In this document: in pieces, positions 6,427-15,474 of the stretch | How positions within the stretch are numbered: position 1 is the stretch's first letter | Layout: each line of letters starts with the position of its first letter | NCBI RefSeq assembly: GCF_002024505.1 | Contig: NZ_CP019402.1 | Span: 3,720,001 to 3,784,000 of the forward strand | Reading direction: 5' to 3' | DNA length: 64,000 nucleotides | DNA from: Plantibacter flavus | Lineage (GTDB): Bacteria; Actinomycetota; Actinomycetes; Actinomycetales; Microbacteriaceae | The notes under the pieces: model-generated | Seen by the model: only the letters and a program-made list of their open reading frames with translations | Databases searched by the model: none | Told to the model about the DNA's origin: nothing | Made by a program: the position numbers and the translations under genes

Positions 6427-8444
6427 CGGTCGGTCCCGTTCTGGCGCTCGAACTCGTCGATCGCCTCGACGACGGCGCGGCCGACCTCGGCGTTCGGCGC
6501 GATCGCCTCGACCTTGATGTTGTACGTCCGGCCTCCGTCGCCGACGCCGTAGTCGCCGGGGATCTCGCCGGGGCCGGTGCCCGCGAACGAGTAGGAGAGA
6601 TCCGGGGTGAAGGCGTCGGACACGGCGGAGGACACGGCTCTCATGGCGTCCATGACGGGCTGCATCCGGCGCAGACCGCGCGCGAGGCCCTTCATCGACC
6701 AGTCGCCCATCTTGTCGAATACCTTCGACGGGGAGGCGATCCCGAGGAGCTTCTTCGCGAAGGAGATCGCGTCCCCGATGACCCGCTTGATGACGTTGAT
6801 GACGGCGTTCGCCATGCCGGAGATACCGCCGACGAGGCCGCTGATGATGTTCTGGCCGAAGGAGGCCATGGACCCGAGGAGCCCTGAGATCGCCCCCATG
6901 ATCGCGCCCGGCATCCCGGCGAAGAATGATACGACGTTCGAGATCGCGGTCTGGACGCCGGTCTTGAATCGGACCATCGTCATCGTGATGTTGGACGCCA
7001 TTTCGGTGAAGAACGAGACCATCCCGGCCGCGTGCGTCTTGACGGTGTTGACCACATCGCCGAAGAACGAGGACACGAGATCCCACGTCTTGGTCCAGCC
7101 GTCAGAGACGGTCTGGAGCGCCCCTTGGAAGTCACCCGAGAGCACCTGTCCGAAGGCCTTCACTGCGCCGGTGAGGGCCACGGCGAGGAGGTCGGCGACG
7201 AGCTTGATGATGTCGATGAAGATCAGGAAGACGGGCATCATCAGGCCGAGCCCGTTGGTGATGAGGTCAGTGATGGGCGGGAGGAGCGCCGTGAGGATGC
7301 CGATGAGCGGCTCCAGGACGGGGATGAGGAGGCCGACGACGGTGGTGGCGAGTTCGACGAGCGGGGCCAGGAGCGGCAGGAGCGCCACGAATACCTGTGC
7401 GAGGGACTCGGCGAGGAGCGAGGCGAGCGGGATGAGCTGCGGGAGGATCGTCCCGAGACTCTCGGACAGTGCCGCCCCGAGTTCGCCGAAGGCGCTCATG
7501 AGCTGCGGGAGGATCGGCTGGAGGGCCTCGAAGATGATCGCGAGCGGCGAGACGGTGGTCACGAGTTCGACGACCTTGGACACGAAATCGGCGATCGGCG
7601 ATCCGCCTGACGTGAGGCCGGTGACGAACCCGTTCACACCGTCGATGATCTTCTGGAACGCCGGACTGTCGCCGATGGTCTGGAGGAACTCGTTGACCTT
7701 CCCGAGGACGAGGGTCGCGGCCGGGAGGAGGCCGACGACGAGTCGCTCGCCGAGGTCGCCGAAGCTGTTCTTCACCTTCTCCCAGGTGCCGAGGAAGGTG
7801 TTGCCGAAGGCCTCAGCCGAGCCGCCGAACTGGGTGTTGAGTTCGCCGAGGATGACGGACTGAGCGCCTGCGACATCGCCGGTCTCGACGAGGGCCTTGA
7901 TGAGGTTCTTCTGGTCGTCGGTGAGCTGGACACCGACCTTGGACAGCGCGCCGATACCGGCGATCGGGTCGTTGAGCGCCTTGCCGACAAGGGTGGCCGA
8001 CCCGGCCATGTCCTTCCCGAGCGCGACCGACATGTCGAGGGCGCTCTTGGTGGCGGCGTCGAACGTGGTGCCCTTGATGTTGGTGAAGGTGAGGAGGACG
8101 TTCTGCCCCGCCTGCGTGGTCTCAGCCTCGACGCCGGTCAGCTTTTCGAGGGAGTCGGCGAGGCCGTTGATCTGCTCCAGGGACCGCTGCGCTGCGCCCC
8201 CGGTGGACTGGAGGGCGGCGGAGGTCTGAGCGTTCAGGCGCTCGACCTCGGCGACGGCGGCAAAGCTGTCCTTGAGCACCTTGCCGACGGCCAGGCCGAT
8301 CCCGGCGAGGGCTGCGCCTGCGGCGATGCCGACCCCGGCGAGGCCCTTGGTCAGGCCGCCCATCTTGTCGCCGATTCCAGCCATGTCCTTGCCGAGCTTC
8401 TGCGTGTCGGCGAGGACGGAGATGACGATCGTTTGACCGGCCAT
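6423..8444 (-). CDS. Tail tape measure protein
   Basis: 673 aa. The N-terminus (ADTQKLGKDMAGIGDKMGG) starts like many tape measures. A Gly/Ala-rich hydrophobic segment follows (about residues 30-55), then long helical stretches and a block of many hydrophobic helices (about 270-450). The C-terminus has phage-tail repeats (GLLGSMASFGQNIISGLVGGISG, shortened here to its pattern) and the IASPSKVFDKMGDW motif. Length implies a tail of roughly 100 nm by the usual 1.5 Å per residue rule. It follows the frameshifted chaperone pair, as in most siphoviruses. Confidence 0.9.
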   Translation of the reverse strand: MAGQTIVISVLADTQKLGKDMAGIGDKMGGLTKGLAGVGIAAGAALAGIGLAVGKVLKDSFAAVAEVERLNAQTSAALQSTGGAAQRSLEQINGLADSLEKLTGVEAETTQAGQNVLLTFTNIKGTTFDAATKSALDMSVALGKDMAGSATLVGKALNDPIAGIGALSKVGVQLTDDQKNLIKALVETGDVAGAQSVILGELNTQFGGSAEAFGNTFLGTWEKVKNSFGDLGERLVVGLLPAATLVLGKVNEFLQTIGDSPAFQKIIDGVNGFVTGLTSGGSPIADFVSKVVELVTTVSPLAIIFEALQPILPQLMSAFGELGAALSESLGTILPQLIPLASLLAESLAQVFVALLPLLAPLVELATTVVGLLIPVLEPLIGILTALLPPITDLITNGLGLMMPVFLIFIDIIKLVADLLAVALTGAVKAFGQVLSGDFQGALQTVSDGWTKTWDLVSSFFGDVVNTVKTHAAGMVSFFTEMASNITMTMVRFKTGVQTAISNVVSFFAGMPGAIMGAISGLLGSMASFGQNIISGLVGGISGMANAVINVIKRVIGDAISFAKKLLGIASPSKVFDKMGDWSMKGLARGLRRMQPVMDAMRAVSSAVSDAFTPDLSYSFAGTGPGEIPGDYGVGDGGRTYNIKVEAIAPNAEVGRAVVEAIDEFERQNGTDR

Positions 8445-8502
8445 GGTGTCTCTTTCTGTGGGCGTCCCGCCCCTCGGGTGACCGCGAGGGGCGGGACGGG
8501 TT

Positions 8503-8924
8503 TCATCGGCGGCGGCGCTGCGCCGCGTTCATTGCGCGAACCAGGCGGTCGCGTTGCTCCCATGTCAGGGCGAAGTACTCGGCGGGCGTGTAGTGGAAGT
8601 GCACGCCGAACCACGCCATGTCATCGAGGCGACGGCGGGCTATGACTTCGCGCGCGAGACTTTTGGGTCCGTGGGCTCCGTCGGCTGGTCACCGGCCTCG
8701 GCGTCGGGCTTGCCGGTGTCGAGGATCTCGTTGACGTCCTCGTAGGTGAGCGCCTGCGCGTCGTTCCAGGTGAACTCGGGGTCGGTGCGCTTCTTGGCGA
8801 CGTAGGCCATGGCCGCGAGGGCCAGGCCGCGCGGGACCTTCTTCTCGCCGATCTCGTCGATTGCGAGGCCCGAGAGCTTCTCAACGGTGTCGATCTCGCC
8901 CATCGTGAGCTTGCTGATGTCCAT
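8503..8924 (-). CDS. Tail assembly chaperone GT fusion by -1 frameshift
   Basis: A minus-strand slippery heptamer C CCA AAA (8661-8667) sits near the end of the upstream G frame. Slipping back one base leads into SLAREVIARRRLDDMAWFGV and on through FHYTPAEYFALTWEQRDRL to a stop at 8503-8505, about 140 aa in total. The block TPAEYFALTWEQRDR is typical of the T part of tail chaperones. The T frame has no good start of its own. Family behaviour (G and GT made in a fixed ratio) is established; use of this site is inferred. Confidence 0.8.
8640..8924 (-). CDS. Tail assembly chaperone G (unshifted)
   Basis: 94 aa from ATG 8924, stop TAG at 8640-8642. It is acidic and helical, with a DISKLTMGEIDTVEKLSGL start and a body like phage tail chaperone G proteins. 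It lies between the HK97-gp10-like gene and the tape measure. The C-terminus (DPKVSRAKS) spans the slippery site, so most ribosomes should finish here and a minority make the GT form. Confidence 0.8.
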   Translation of the reverse strand: MDISKLTMGEIDTVEKLSGLAIDEIGEKKVPRGLALAAMAYVAKKRTDPEFTWNDAQALTYEDVNEILDTGKPDAEAGDQPTEPTDPKVSRAKS

Positions 8925-8940
8925 GTGCTGGTTTCCGTTT

Positions 8941-9339
8941 CTACGTGAGGTTGTTCTTGCGGGAGATCTCTTCGAGACCCAGCTCCAGGGCGGCGAGGAT
9001 GTCTGCTCGCTCGCCCTGGAGGGCTTCGGTGACGAAGGGTTGTGCGGTGATGTTGTGCGCGGGCCACCCGTAGTGGATGACGCCCGCGTAGGGTGCTCGC
9101 GCCCCGCCGACCCGGACGACGGCCTTGGTCTTTCCCCGGCCCGCGCGCATGGTGCCCGCGAGGGTGCCGGAGAGGACTGGAGGGCCTGCGGCCTGAACGA
9201 CGATGCTGCCGATCTCGTGCATGAGATCGCGCATGTCCTGCGCGTCGGCTCCGACCCGCTCAAGCTGCCGGACGGTTCGGCGGAGTCCTTCGACCCGGAA
9301 CCGTGCCGGGCCTGAGCCGACCTCGAAGCTGTCGGACAT
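8941..9339 (-). CDS. HK97 gp10-like tail completion protein
   Basis: 132 aa. Visible family features are the helical start (VEGLRRTVRQLERVGADAQD), the central PPVLSGTLAGTMRAGRGKTK and the C-terminal GVIHYGWPAHNITAQPFV, typical of HK97-gp10/neck type II proteins. It closes the head-tail interface. It follows the major tail protein gene with a 2-bp gap. Confidence 0.82.
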   Translation of the reverse strand: MSDSFEVGSGPARFRVEGLRRTVRQLERVGADAQDMRDLMHEIGSIVVQAAGPPVLSGTLAGTMRAGRGKTKAVVRVGGARAPYAGVIHYGWPAHNITAQPFVTEALQGERADILAALELGLEEISRKNNLT

Positions 9340-9341
9340 GG

Positions 9342-9761
9342 TTAGGCGATCACCTTGACGGGGACGCCGATGACCTTGAAAACGGTGTCGAACGTGTACG
9401 CCTCAGCGCCCGCCTCGCCGCCGATGTCGGGCTTCGGGCCGACGGTGCAGGTGCCGATGAAATGGGGCTGTGTGGCCGACGGGGCCGCGTTGCCGTGCGG
9501 GGCGACGGTGAACGCGACATCGGTGCCGGACTTGTCCCACACGAGCGACCAGAACGACGCGGTGTCGGTGGACTGGATGCCCGAGACGTTGAGGAGGTAC
9601 TGGCGCGAGCCGCCCGCCGCTGCGTCGGCGAACGTGGTGACGGCGGAGTCGGCTTCCTCGTTCGTCAGGAGCCACTGGGTGACGTCCTGCCAGTGATCGA
9701 CGACGGGCGTGCCGAGCTTGAGGGCGAGCTTCTTGCCCGCAATGCGAGTGGACGAGGGCAT
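9342..9761 (-). CDS. Major tail protein
   Basis: 139 aa, beta-rich with a central segment GSRQYLLNVSGIQSTDTASFW and a hydrophobic beta end (VIGVPVKVIA). It lies between the tail terminator-like gene and the gp10-like gene. Size and gene order suit the tube subunit of a siphovirus. Assigned mainly on synteny. Confidence 0.7.
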   Translation of the reverse strand: MPSSTRIAGKKLALKLGTPVVDHWQDVTQWLLTNEEADSAVTTFADAAAGGSRQYLLNVSGIQSTDTASFWSLVWDKSGTDVAFTVAPHGNAAPSATQPHFIGTCTVGPKPDIGGEAGAEAYTFDTVFKVIGVPVKVIA

Positions 9762-9776
9762 TGGGTGGCCTGCTTT

Positions 9777-10145
9777 CTAGAGGGTGACGAGGGTTGAGAG
9801 GTTGATCGAGGTTGAGAGGTAGGCCCCGCCGCCCGAGGCGAGCATCCCCGGCTTGGCGACAGAGCCGAAGGTCCAGCCGTCCGCGATGACGGCGGCTGTC
9901 GCCTTCACGATGAGGGCGTCGAGGTCCTTCGTCTGGGTGGAGTTCTCGCCGGTCGCGACCACGAGGAGGACCTCGATCCGGAGCCGGGTCTGTCCGAACT
10001 GATCGGCCGGCTCCAGGTACGGGGCACCCGGGAGGATGAGCGCGGCAGGCGGGACGAGACGGCCCGGCAGGTGGTCGAGAGCGTTCAGCTTCGCGGCCTT
10101 GAGGGTCGCGAGGAGCTGCGCGCGCTCGCTCTGGATCGCGTTCAT
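9777..10145 (-). CDS. Tail terminator / neck protein
   Basis: 122 aa from ATG 10145, overlapping the previous stop (TGATG). The central pattern (TRLRIEVLLVVATGENSTQ) and size fit head-tail joining or tail terminator proteins encoded just before the major tail protein. Assignment is by position and general fold pattern only. Confidence 0.6.
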   Translation of the reverse strand: MNAIQSERAQLLATLKAAKLNALDHLPGRLVPPAALILPGAPYLEPADQFGQTRLRIEVLLVVATGENSTQTKDLDALIVKATAAVIADGWTFGSVAKPGMLASGGGAYLSTSINLSTLVTL

Positions 10146-10486
10146 CAGCCGATCCCGAGGGGCAGGAACGGCGCGAGGATCGCGTTGGCGGCAACCATCG
10201 GGTCGCGGGCGATGCGGACCGGGGCACCGTCGAACGCGGCGAACTGAGCCACGCCGTTCGGTGCCTGTCGGCGGTGGAAGAACTCGGAACCGACCTCCAG
10301 GTAGGCCCGCTCGCGGATCGTCACAGGGACGGTGCTGGTGCCAATGCGGTGATCCACAAGGGCAACGGCGTCCTCCCAACAGACCTTGACGAACGCCTCA
10401 TCTTCGGTCGGCGATTTGACGTACTCGGCGAGATCGCTCTCGTCTTTCGGCTCGCCGTCCGGGGCCTGGAGGTCGGTTCCGGGCAT
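10145..10486 (-). CDS. Head-tail connector protein
   Basis: 113 aa with an acidic N-terminus and a helical body (EDEAFVKVCWEDAVALVDHRI), ending in NAILAPFLPLGIG. It directly follows the capsid gene, which is the place of gp6/HK97-like connector proteins. It is part of the overlapping late operon. Confidence 0.65.
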   Translation of the reverse strand: MPGTDLQAPDGEPKDESDLAEYVKSPTEDEAFVKVCWEDAVALVDHRIGTSTVPVTIRERAYLEVGSEFFHRRQAPNGVAQFAAFDGAPVRIARDPMVAANAILAPFLPLGIG

Positions 10487-10489
10487 GGG

Positions 10490-12064
10490 TTACGCCCCGA
10501 ACTTGACGGGGACGATCGCGGCCGGGATCTCCAGCGCGAGGGCGCTGTAGAAGTAGACCGAGAAGTCCTTGGATAGGTTGATGACGTTCTCGTCCTGGAG
10601 GTTCACGAGCGGGCCGTTGTAGGCCCGGATCGCGCTGCGGTTGATGAACGCGGCACCCGGTGCGGCCTGCTTCGGGTTGAGCTTGATCGGGACGGACGCG
10701 AGTTCGCCGGAGATCCCCTTGACGTTCAGGGAGCCGATGACGTTCGTGCCGGTGCCCGAGACGGTCATCAGCGGGCGACCGTCGGTCGCGGTGAGCGACG
10801 CGAGGCTGAGGAACTTCGTCTTGTCGACGACGAGCGCCTCCAGGGCGAGGCCGAGGTCGGTGTACTTCTCGGCGGCGTTGACGATCGCCGTCACCCACGA
10901 GATGTACTTGGTCTCGTCGAGCACCTGGACGGTGTTCGCGGCCGTGACCTGTCCGGCGACGGCCGTGGCGAAGAACGCCCGGAGGGAGGCGTTGCGGCGC
11001 TTGCCTGCCGCGATCGCCATGGCCCGAAGGTTCATGTCGAGGATGTTGACGCTGGAGCGCTCGATCTCCTTGCGGCCGAGCTGCGTGTACCCACCGAACG
11101 TCTTGACCGGGGCGCTCTTGGTCTCCAGGACGACCTTGCCGTAGGCGAGATCGTCGCCCTCGTTGACCTGCTCCTCGACCTTCGTGGTGTCGGTCTTGAG
11201 CTGGCCGTACTCCAGCGTGAGGCCCTCGGGCGGCAGGGTGCCGGTCTCGAACAGGGAGGCGAGGACTGCGGCCTCCTCGACGAGCCGGGTCAGGTCGCCG
11301 ACCCACTGCGGGCGGACGATCGTGTCGGCCGCCGTGCCGCCCGTGTAGGCGCGCTGGAGGAGGTCGTTGTAGGAGGCGAGAGTGGCCTCGTCGCCTCGGA
11401 CGAGTGCCTTGAGGATCTCGCCGGAGGACCGGGTGTCGAGGACGGGCTCCTCCGCGCGCTCGGTCGGCAGGGCGTTGACGGTGCGCTGGATGTCCTCGAC
11501 GGTCTCGCGGAGTTCGCGGATTTCGAGGGCCTCGGTGGCGGCGGGTGCTTCGTTACCCATGGGGCGGTTCTCCTTTAGTGTGGGTGATGCGTGGCGGACT
11601 TCGGTGACCTGTGCGCCTTCGTAGGCGGGGAATGGGACGAGCGAGACCTCGCGGACGCGGACCTTCGTTCGGGTGATGATCGGGACCTCGCCCTCGCGCT
11701 CCTCGACGGTGTACTCGCTACCGGGCTCGAAGCCGACGGACAGGTGAGCGACCACGCCGTCGCGGGCGAGGACGAGGGCGTCATTGCCGAGGGTCGTCTC
11801 GGAGATCCGGGCTCGGATCTCCCAGCCACCCTCGGCGTTCTCGTCGTGGGTCAGGAGGCCGATCGGGTCGCGGTGACGCCAGAACAGGCGAGCGTCAGAG
11901 GACTCCTGGACAGCCCCGTCGGCGAACCGCTCGATGAACCATCCGCCGATGTTGGCGTCTTGCCCGTAGGGGACAGCGGTCCCGACGATCTCGCGCCGTT
12001 CGGCGTCGATCGACTTGGCGCGGAAGATGAACTCTCGGGTTTCGAGTTCCAGGTTGTCGGTCAT
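10490..12064 (-). CDS. Fused capsid maturation protease - major capsid protein
   Basis: 524 aa from ATG 12064 (ATGA overlap with portal). Residues about 1-160 form an HK97-type prohead protease (S78-like): REIVGTAVPYGQDANIGGW, FADGAVQ, LFWRHRDPIGLLT, then VAHLSVGFEP and VREVSLVPFPAYEGA. The catalytic His-Ser pattern is consistent with H-x-D-P and the LSVGF strand. After a charged linker with a delta-domain-like helix (EALEIRELRETVEDIQRTV), residues about 225-524 form an HK97-fold capsid (VRPQWVGDLTRLVEEAAVLA). Most phages keep these as two genes; the fusion is a compact arrangement seen in some small actinophages. Confidence 0.87.
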   Translation of the reverse strand: MTDNLELETREFIFRAKSIDAERREIVGTAVPYGQDANIGGWFIERFADGAVQESSDARLFWRHRDPIGLLTHDENAEGGWEIRARISETTLGNDALVLARDGVVAHLSVGFEPGSEYTVEEREGEVPIITRTKVRVREVSLVPFPAYEGAQVTEVRHASPTLKENRPMGNEAPAATEALEIRELRETVEDIQRTVNALPTERAEEPVLDTRSSGEILKALVRGDEATLASYNDLLQRAYTGGTAADTIVRPQWVGDLTRLVEEAAVLASLFETGTLPPEGLTLEYGQLKTDTTKVEEQVNEGDDLAYGKVVLETKSAPVKTFGGYTQLGRKEIERSSVNILDMNLRAMAIAAGKRRNASLRAFFATAVAGQVTAANTVQVLDETKYISWVTAIVNAAEKYTDLGLALEALVVDKTKFLSLASLTATDGRPLMTVSGTGTNVIGSLNVKGISGELASVPIKLNPKQAAPGAAFINRSAIRAYNGPLVNLQDENVINLSKDFSVYFYSALALEIPAAIVPVKFGA

Positions 12065-13245
12065 GCGGCAGGCTCCTCGGGGGTCTTGGTCGGCTTCGGA
12101 ACGACGCGATCGCCGTCCGGGAGTGCTGCGAGACCCTCGATCGCGCGGACCTCGTTGATGGTCGTCCACCCGGCCCCGAGGGCTGAGGCGTGCGCGGAGT
12201 AGCGGGTCGTGGTGTCGGTGCGGAGGAAGGCCTCGACGTTGAACTTGGCGCGGCGCTGGAGCGGCAGGAGGTCGGAGAGGGCGTCCTCGATCTCGACGAG
12301 GTACGACATGAGCGTGAACCGGACGTAGGCCAACCAGTCCTGTTCGACGTTCGAGTAGGACTGGCTGTTGCCCTCGACGGTGGCGAGCATGAGCGAGGAC
12401 GGGACGCCGAACAGTCGGGCGACCTGCGTCACGTTGAACTGCTGCGACTCGATGAACTGCACGTCGGCGGGCTTGAGGAAGATCGGCCGGTAGTCGAGGC
12501 CTGCACCGAGGACAGCGACGCCCCGGCGTCCGCCCTGCGTCTCCTCCCACTGCTTGCGGGCGGCAGCGGCGGAGTCCTTGTTGAGCTGCTGGTCGGACTT
12601 GAGGATGCCGTCCGGGGTGCCGGAGTCGCGGAACCAGTTCGACGAGTAGTCGCGGGTGTCGAGCGCGCCACGGAGTTCCTGCTGCGCGGCCTGGATGGGT
12701 CCGAGGCCGTAGGCGGTGCCTGGCACGCGGAGGAGCGGCAGGTGCTTGACCTTGGCCGGGACGACCTCCTTGCCTCGGTGGTGGTACATGACGATGCGAC
12801 CGGCCGGGTTGGTCTCGATCTGCACGTCGTTCGGGTTCCAGACATCGACGTTGCCGATGACGTTCTTGCTGTCGAAGTCGAGGCCCCAGTAGGCGTTGCC
12901 GTGGGCGGCGAGGGAGACGACGTTCTGCTCGACGAACGCGCCCCGGCTGAGGTCGCGGGACGGGCGGCGCATGAACGCGGAGGGCTTTTCGACCGGCTGG
13001 CCGTAGAGCTGCTCGTCGATGCTCATCTGCTTCGCCGACACGGCGTGGATCTGGATCGCTCTGTAGACCATCGACAAACCGAAGGCCTCGGCGGTTCCGA
13101 CCGACCGGGGCGCTGCGGCGCGCGAGGGCGGGCGAACGTCGGTCGGGTCGGACGGGCCCGGAGCCTCGGCAGTCGGCTCCTCGGCGCGCTGCTCGTGCGT
13201 CGGCGTCCGGTCCGTTCCGAGGAACCAATCCTTGAATGTGCTCAC
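12061..13245 (-). CDS. Portal protein
   Basis: 394 aa from GTG 13245 (VSTFKDWFLG); a longer in-frame start at 13299 exists but lies over the gap. HK97-type portal features include AFGLSMVYRAIQIHAVSAKQ, the wing region and VARLFGVPSSLMLATVEGNS, with AHASALGAGWTTINEVRAIE near the end. It forms the dodecameric DNA entry ring and is placed between terminase and protease-capsid as expected. Confidence 0.9.
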   Translation of the reverse strand: MSTFKDWFLGTDRTPTHEQRAEEPTAEAPGPSDPTDVRPPSRAAAPRSVGTAEAFGLSMVYRAIQIHAVSAKQMSIDEQLYGQPVEKPSAFMRRPSRDLSRGAFVEQNVVSLAAHGNAYWGLDFDSKNVIGNVDVWNPNDVQIETNPAGRIVMYHHRGKEVVPAKVKHLPLLRVPGTAYGLGPIQAAQQELRGALDTRDYSSNWFRDSGTPDGILKSDQQLNKDSAAAARKQWEETQGGRRGVAVLGAGLDYRPIFLKPADVQFIESQQFNVTQVARLFGVPSSLMLATVEGNSQSYSNVEQDWLAYVRFTLMSYLVEIEDALSDLLPLQRRAKFNVEAFLRTDTTTRYSAHASALGAGWTTINEVRAIEGLAALPDGDRVVPKPTKTPEEPAA

Positions 13246-13317
13246 GTCGAGGACTGTAGCATTCCTACAAGACATTCCGAGATCGTTTGTAGGTTCCACG
13301 GCGTGTCGGGCGTGGCG

Positions 13318-14766
13318 TCAGAAGATCTGGAGTTCCTGCTCGGTCTGGGTTTCGGCCACGAGGACGCCGAGGGCGGTCGCGAGCACGGCGTCGATCTGGA
13401 CCGACGAGGCGGAGCGGGAGATCCGGAACTGCTCGTTGACGTTCTTGCGGACGGTCATGGGGATCTGGAGCCGGAGGAGGTCGTCGTCGGCGTGCATGAG
13501 CTTGCGTTGCTTGACCTTCGCGTAGAACATCGCGGCGGCGGCGAGCATCTCGCCCTGCGTGCCGATGTAGACCGGCAGGCCTCGGCGCTTGAGTTCCTTG
13601 CCGAGTTCCTTGAGCGCGAACCCGTCCATCGCGAACATGATCGGCGCGTGGGCGTGCAGCATGACGCACGCCTCGACGAGCTGCGAGAGGTTCGGGCTGT
13701 TGAACGAGGCGACGACTTCGGTGTGAATGATGCCGTCGGGTGCCTTGGTGCAGGCGACGATGGACGCGTATTCCCAGCCGGGCGTCCGGTCGATCGAGAA
13801 CACGGGTCGGCCGGTCACGGTCACGTCCTCGGGGCGTATGGTGCGCTGCCAGAGATCCGCCGAGAGGAACGCGGATTCCGCGGCCGTGAAGCGGTTGAAC
13901 CGGTAGCGGATGACGTCCGATGGGTGCGCGTCGGCGATGTCAGACAGCACGGCGTCGATGTCGATCCGCCCCTCGGCGATCGAGGGGTTCGCTGCGTTGA
14001 GGTAGGCGATCTTCTCATCCCGGGTGTCGGGCATTCGGGCTTCCGGGGCCTCCCAGACAAAGAATCCGAAGCGCTCCAGCTCGGCGTCTCCGGCGATCGC
14101 CTTCTCGCCGGTCGCGTAGAGCTGGATGAGGAGTTCTGAGTTGTCATCGCCTGCGGTGGTGATGCCGACGACGAGCCCGTTGGGGCGTCCGCCGAGGCCG
14201 TTCACGAGGTCGTTCCAGAGGGCGGCGGCGAGGATGTGCAGCTCGTCCACGATGCCGAGGGAGATCGCGAGGCCCTGGAGGGAGGCGCTCTTGGCGGCTT
14301 TGATCTCGTACTTCGCGCCGTCGTTGGCTTGGATGCCTCGGGTGTCGGTGAGCTTGGCGAACATCTTCGCGAGGGACCGGTTGCGGCGGATGAGTCCCAT
14401 CGTCCGGTCGTAGATGATCCGGGCCTGTTCGCTCGAGGAAGCGATCCCGATCACGTAGGCCGACACGATGTCGAACATGAGCCCGTAGAGGCCGAGGATT
14501 GCGCCGATGACGCTCTTGCCGTTCTGGCGCGCGAGGCTGATGACGACGCGCCGGAACCGCAGTTGCCCGGCGCGACGGTGGCCGGGCGGGTAGGTCTCCA
14601 GGACGCGGCGGAGGAGTTCGATCTGCCACTGGTCGAGGGTCGCGCCGGGGTTGGCGACGCTCCAGGCGGGGATGACGATCGGCAAGAACCAGTCGGCTTC
14701 GGTGGTGAAGTTGTCGGACAGCGGGGGCGTACAGCGCACCGGAGCCGCGACGCCCCAGCCGGTCAT
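13318..14766 (-). CDS. terL: Terminase large subunit
   Basis: 482 aa, coupled to the small subunit by ATGA. The ATPase domain has a Walker-A-like SLARQNGKS (about residue 77) and the Walker B region LGIVDELH. The C-terminal nuclease domain shows FSIDRTPGWEYASIV with acidic residues and a late aspartate (SVQIDAVLA). It packages phage DNA into proheads. The companion HNH gene just upstream suggests cohesive-end cutting, as in HNH-associated cos phages. Confidence 0.92.
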   Translation of the reverse strand: MTGWGVAAPVRCTPPLSDNFTTEADWFLPIVIPAWSVANPGATLDQWQIELLRRVLETYPPGHRRAGQLRFRRVVISLARQNGKSVIGAILGLYGLMFDIVSAYVIGIASSSEQARIIYDRTMGLIRRNRSLAKMFAKLTDTRGIQANDGAKYEIKAAKSASLQGLAISLGIVDELHILAAALWNDLVNGLGGRPNGLVVGITTAGDDNSELLIQLYATGEKAIAGDAELERFGFFVWEAPEARMPDTRDEKIAYLNAANPSIAEGRIDIDAVLSDIADAHPSDVIRYRFNRFTAAESAFLSADLWQRTIRPEDVTVTGRPVFSIDRTPGWEYASIVACTKAPDGIIHTEVVASFNSPNLSQLVEACVMLHAHAPIMFAMDGFALKELGKELKRRGLPVYIGTQGEMLAAAAMFYAKVKQRKLMHADDDLLRLQIPMTVRKNVNEQFRISRSASSVQIDAVLATALGVLVAETQTEQELQIF

Positions 14767-15122
14767 CCTCGGGCCGCTACGACGGCGGCGGCGGCGGCTG
14801 CGCGCATGGCGGTCGCGGCCTTCATGGCCTCGGCTACCTCATCGGCGGGGTCGGTGCCGCCGCCGTCCTCGCGCTTGCGGAGATCTCGGTAGACGAGCCC
14901 GAATTGTGCGACGAGGGCGGCGGTGAACTTGCGGTCGAGTTCGTCGGCGATGTTGTAGAGCATCGTGAGGGCGGGCTGGTCGCCGTCGGTGAGCCAGGTC
15001 GCGACCTTCTCGAACTCCTCGACCGTTTCGGCGAATGTTTTTCGGCCGGCCTTGGTGGTTTTGGGCGGGATTGAGGCCTCGACGAGGGCCTCGATCGAGC
15101 CGGGTTCGGGGGTCGTGGTCAT
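14763..15122 (-). CDS. terS: Terminase small subunit (probable)
   Basis: 119 aa, helical and charged, ending in an Ala-rich tail. The body (AETVEEFEKVATWLTDGDQP, RKFTAALVAQFGLVYRDLRK) is like actinophage small terminases. It lies between the HNH endonuclease and the large terminase and overlaps the latter. It would recognise the packaging site. Confidence 0.72.
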   Translation of the reverse strand: MTTTPEPGSIEALVEASIPPKTTKAGRKTFAETVEEFEKVATWLTDGDQPALTMLYNIADELDRKFTAALVAQFGLVYRDLRKREDGGGTDPADEVAEAMKAATAMRAAAAAAVVAARG

Positions 15123-15216
15123 GGTCTGGGCTTCCTCAAAATGTTTCGTTACAGGGGGTAAAAATCCGGACTGGGGGCGGGGTTCCTTGGGTGTCGAACG
15201 GAAAAACGCGAGTCGG

Positions 15217-15474
15217 TCAGCTCGGCAATCGGTCGAGCCAACGCGGGTTGAACCAGGGCAGTCGCGCCCCGACCTTGTTGCTCTTCTTGCCGTTGCACGA
15301 GAGGCAGGCGGCGAGGAGGTTGCTCAGCTCGTCCTTGCCGCCTGCGTCCTTCGGGATGATGTGATCCGCTGTCGTCGCCTCGTTGCCGCAGTACCCGCAG
15401 ATGTACCCATCGCGCTTGAGCACGACAAGTCGGAGGGCGTCCCATGCAGCGCCTCGGCTGGACAGCTTGGACAT
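15217..15474 (-). CDS. HNH endonuclease beside terminase
   Basis: 85 aa from ATG 15474 (TGATG overlap with the upstream gene). It carries two CxxC zinc knuckles (CGYCG and CLSC) around the HNH core (TADHIIPKDAGGKDELSNLL), ending GKKSNK. Small HNH proteins next to terminase are needed for cos cleavage in several siphoviruses. This is a phage packaging component rather than a homing enzyme by context. Confidence 0.88.
   Translation of the reverse strand: MSKLSSRGAAWDALRLVVLKRDGYICGYCGNEATTADHIIPKDAGGKDELSNLLAACLSCNGKKSNKVGARLPWFNPRWLDRLPS

Noticed and set aside
12190..14139. 649-codon plus-strand frame opposite portal and terminase
   Set aside because: Crosses two well-supported genes on the other strand; composition is typical of a shadow.
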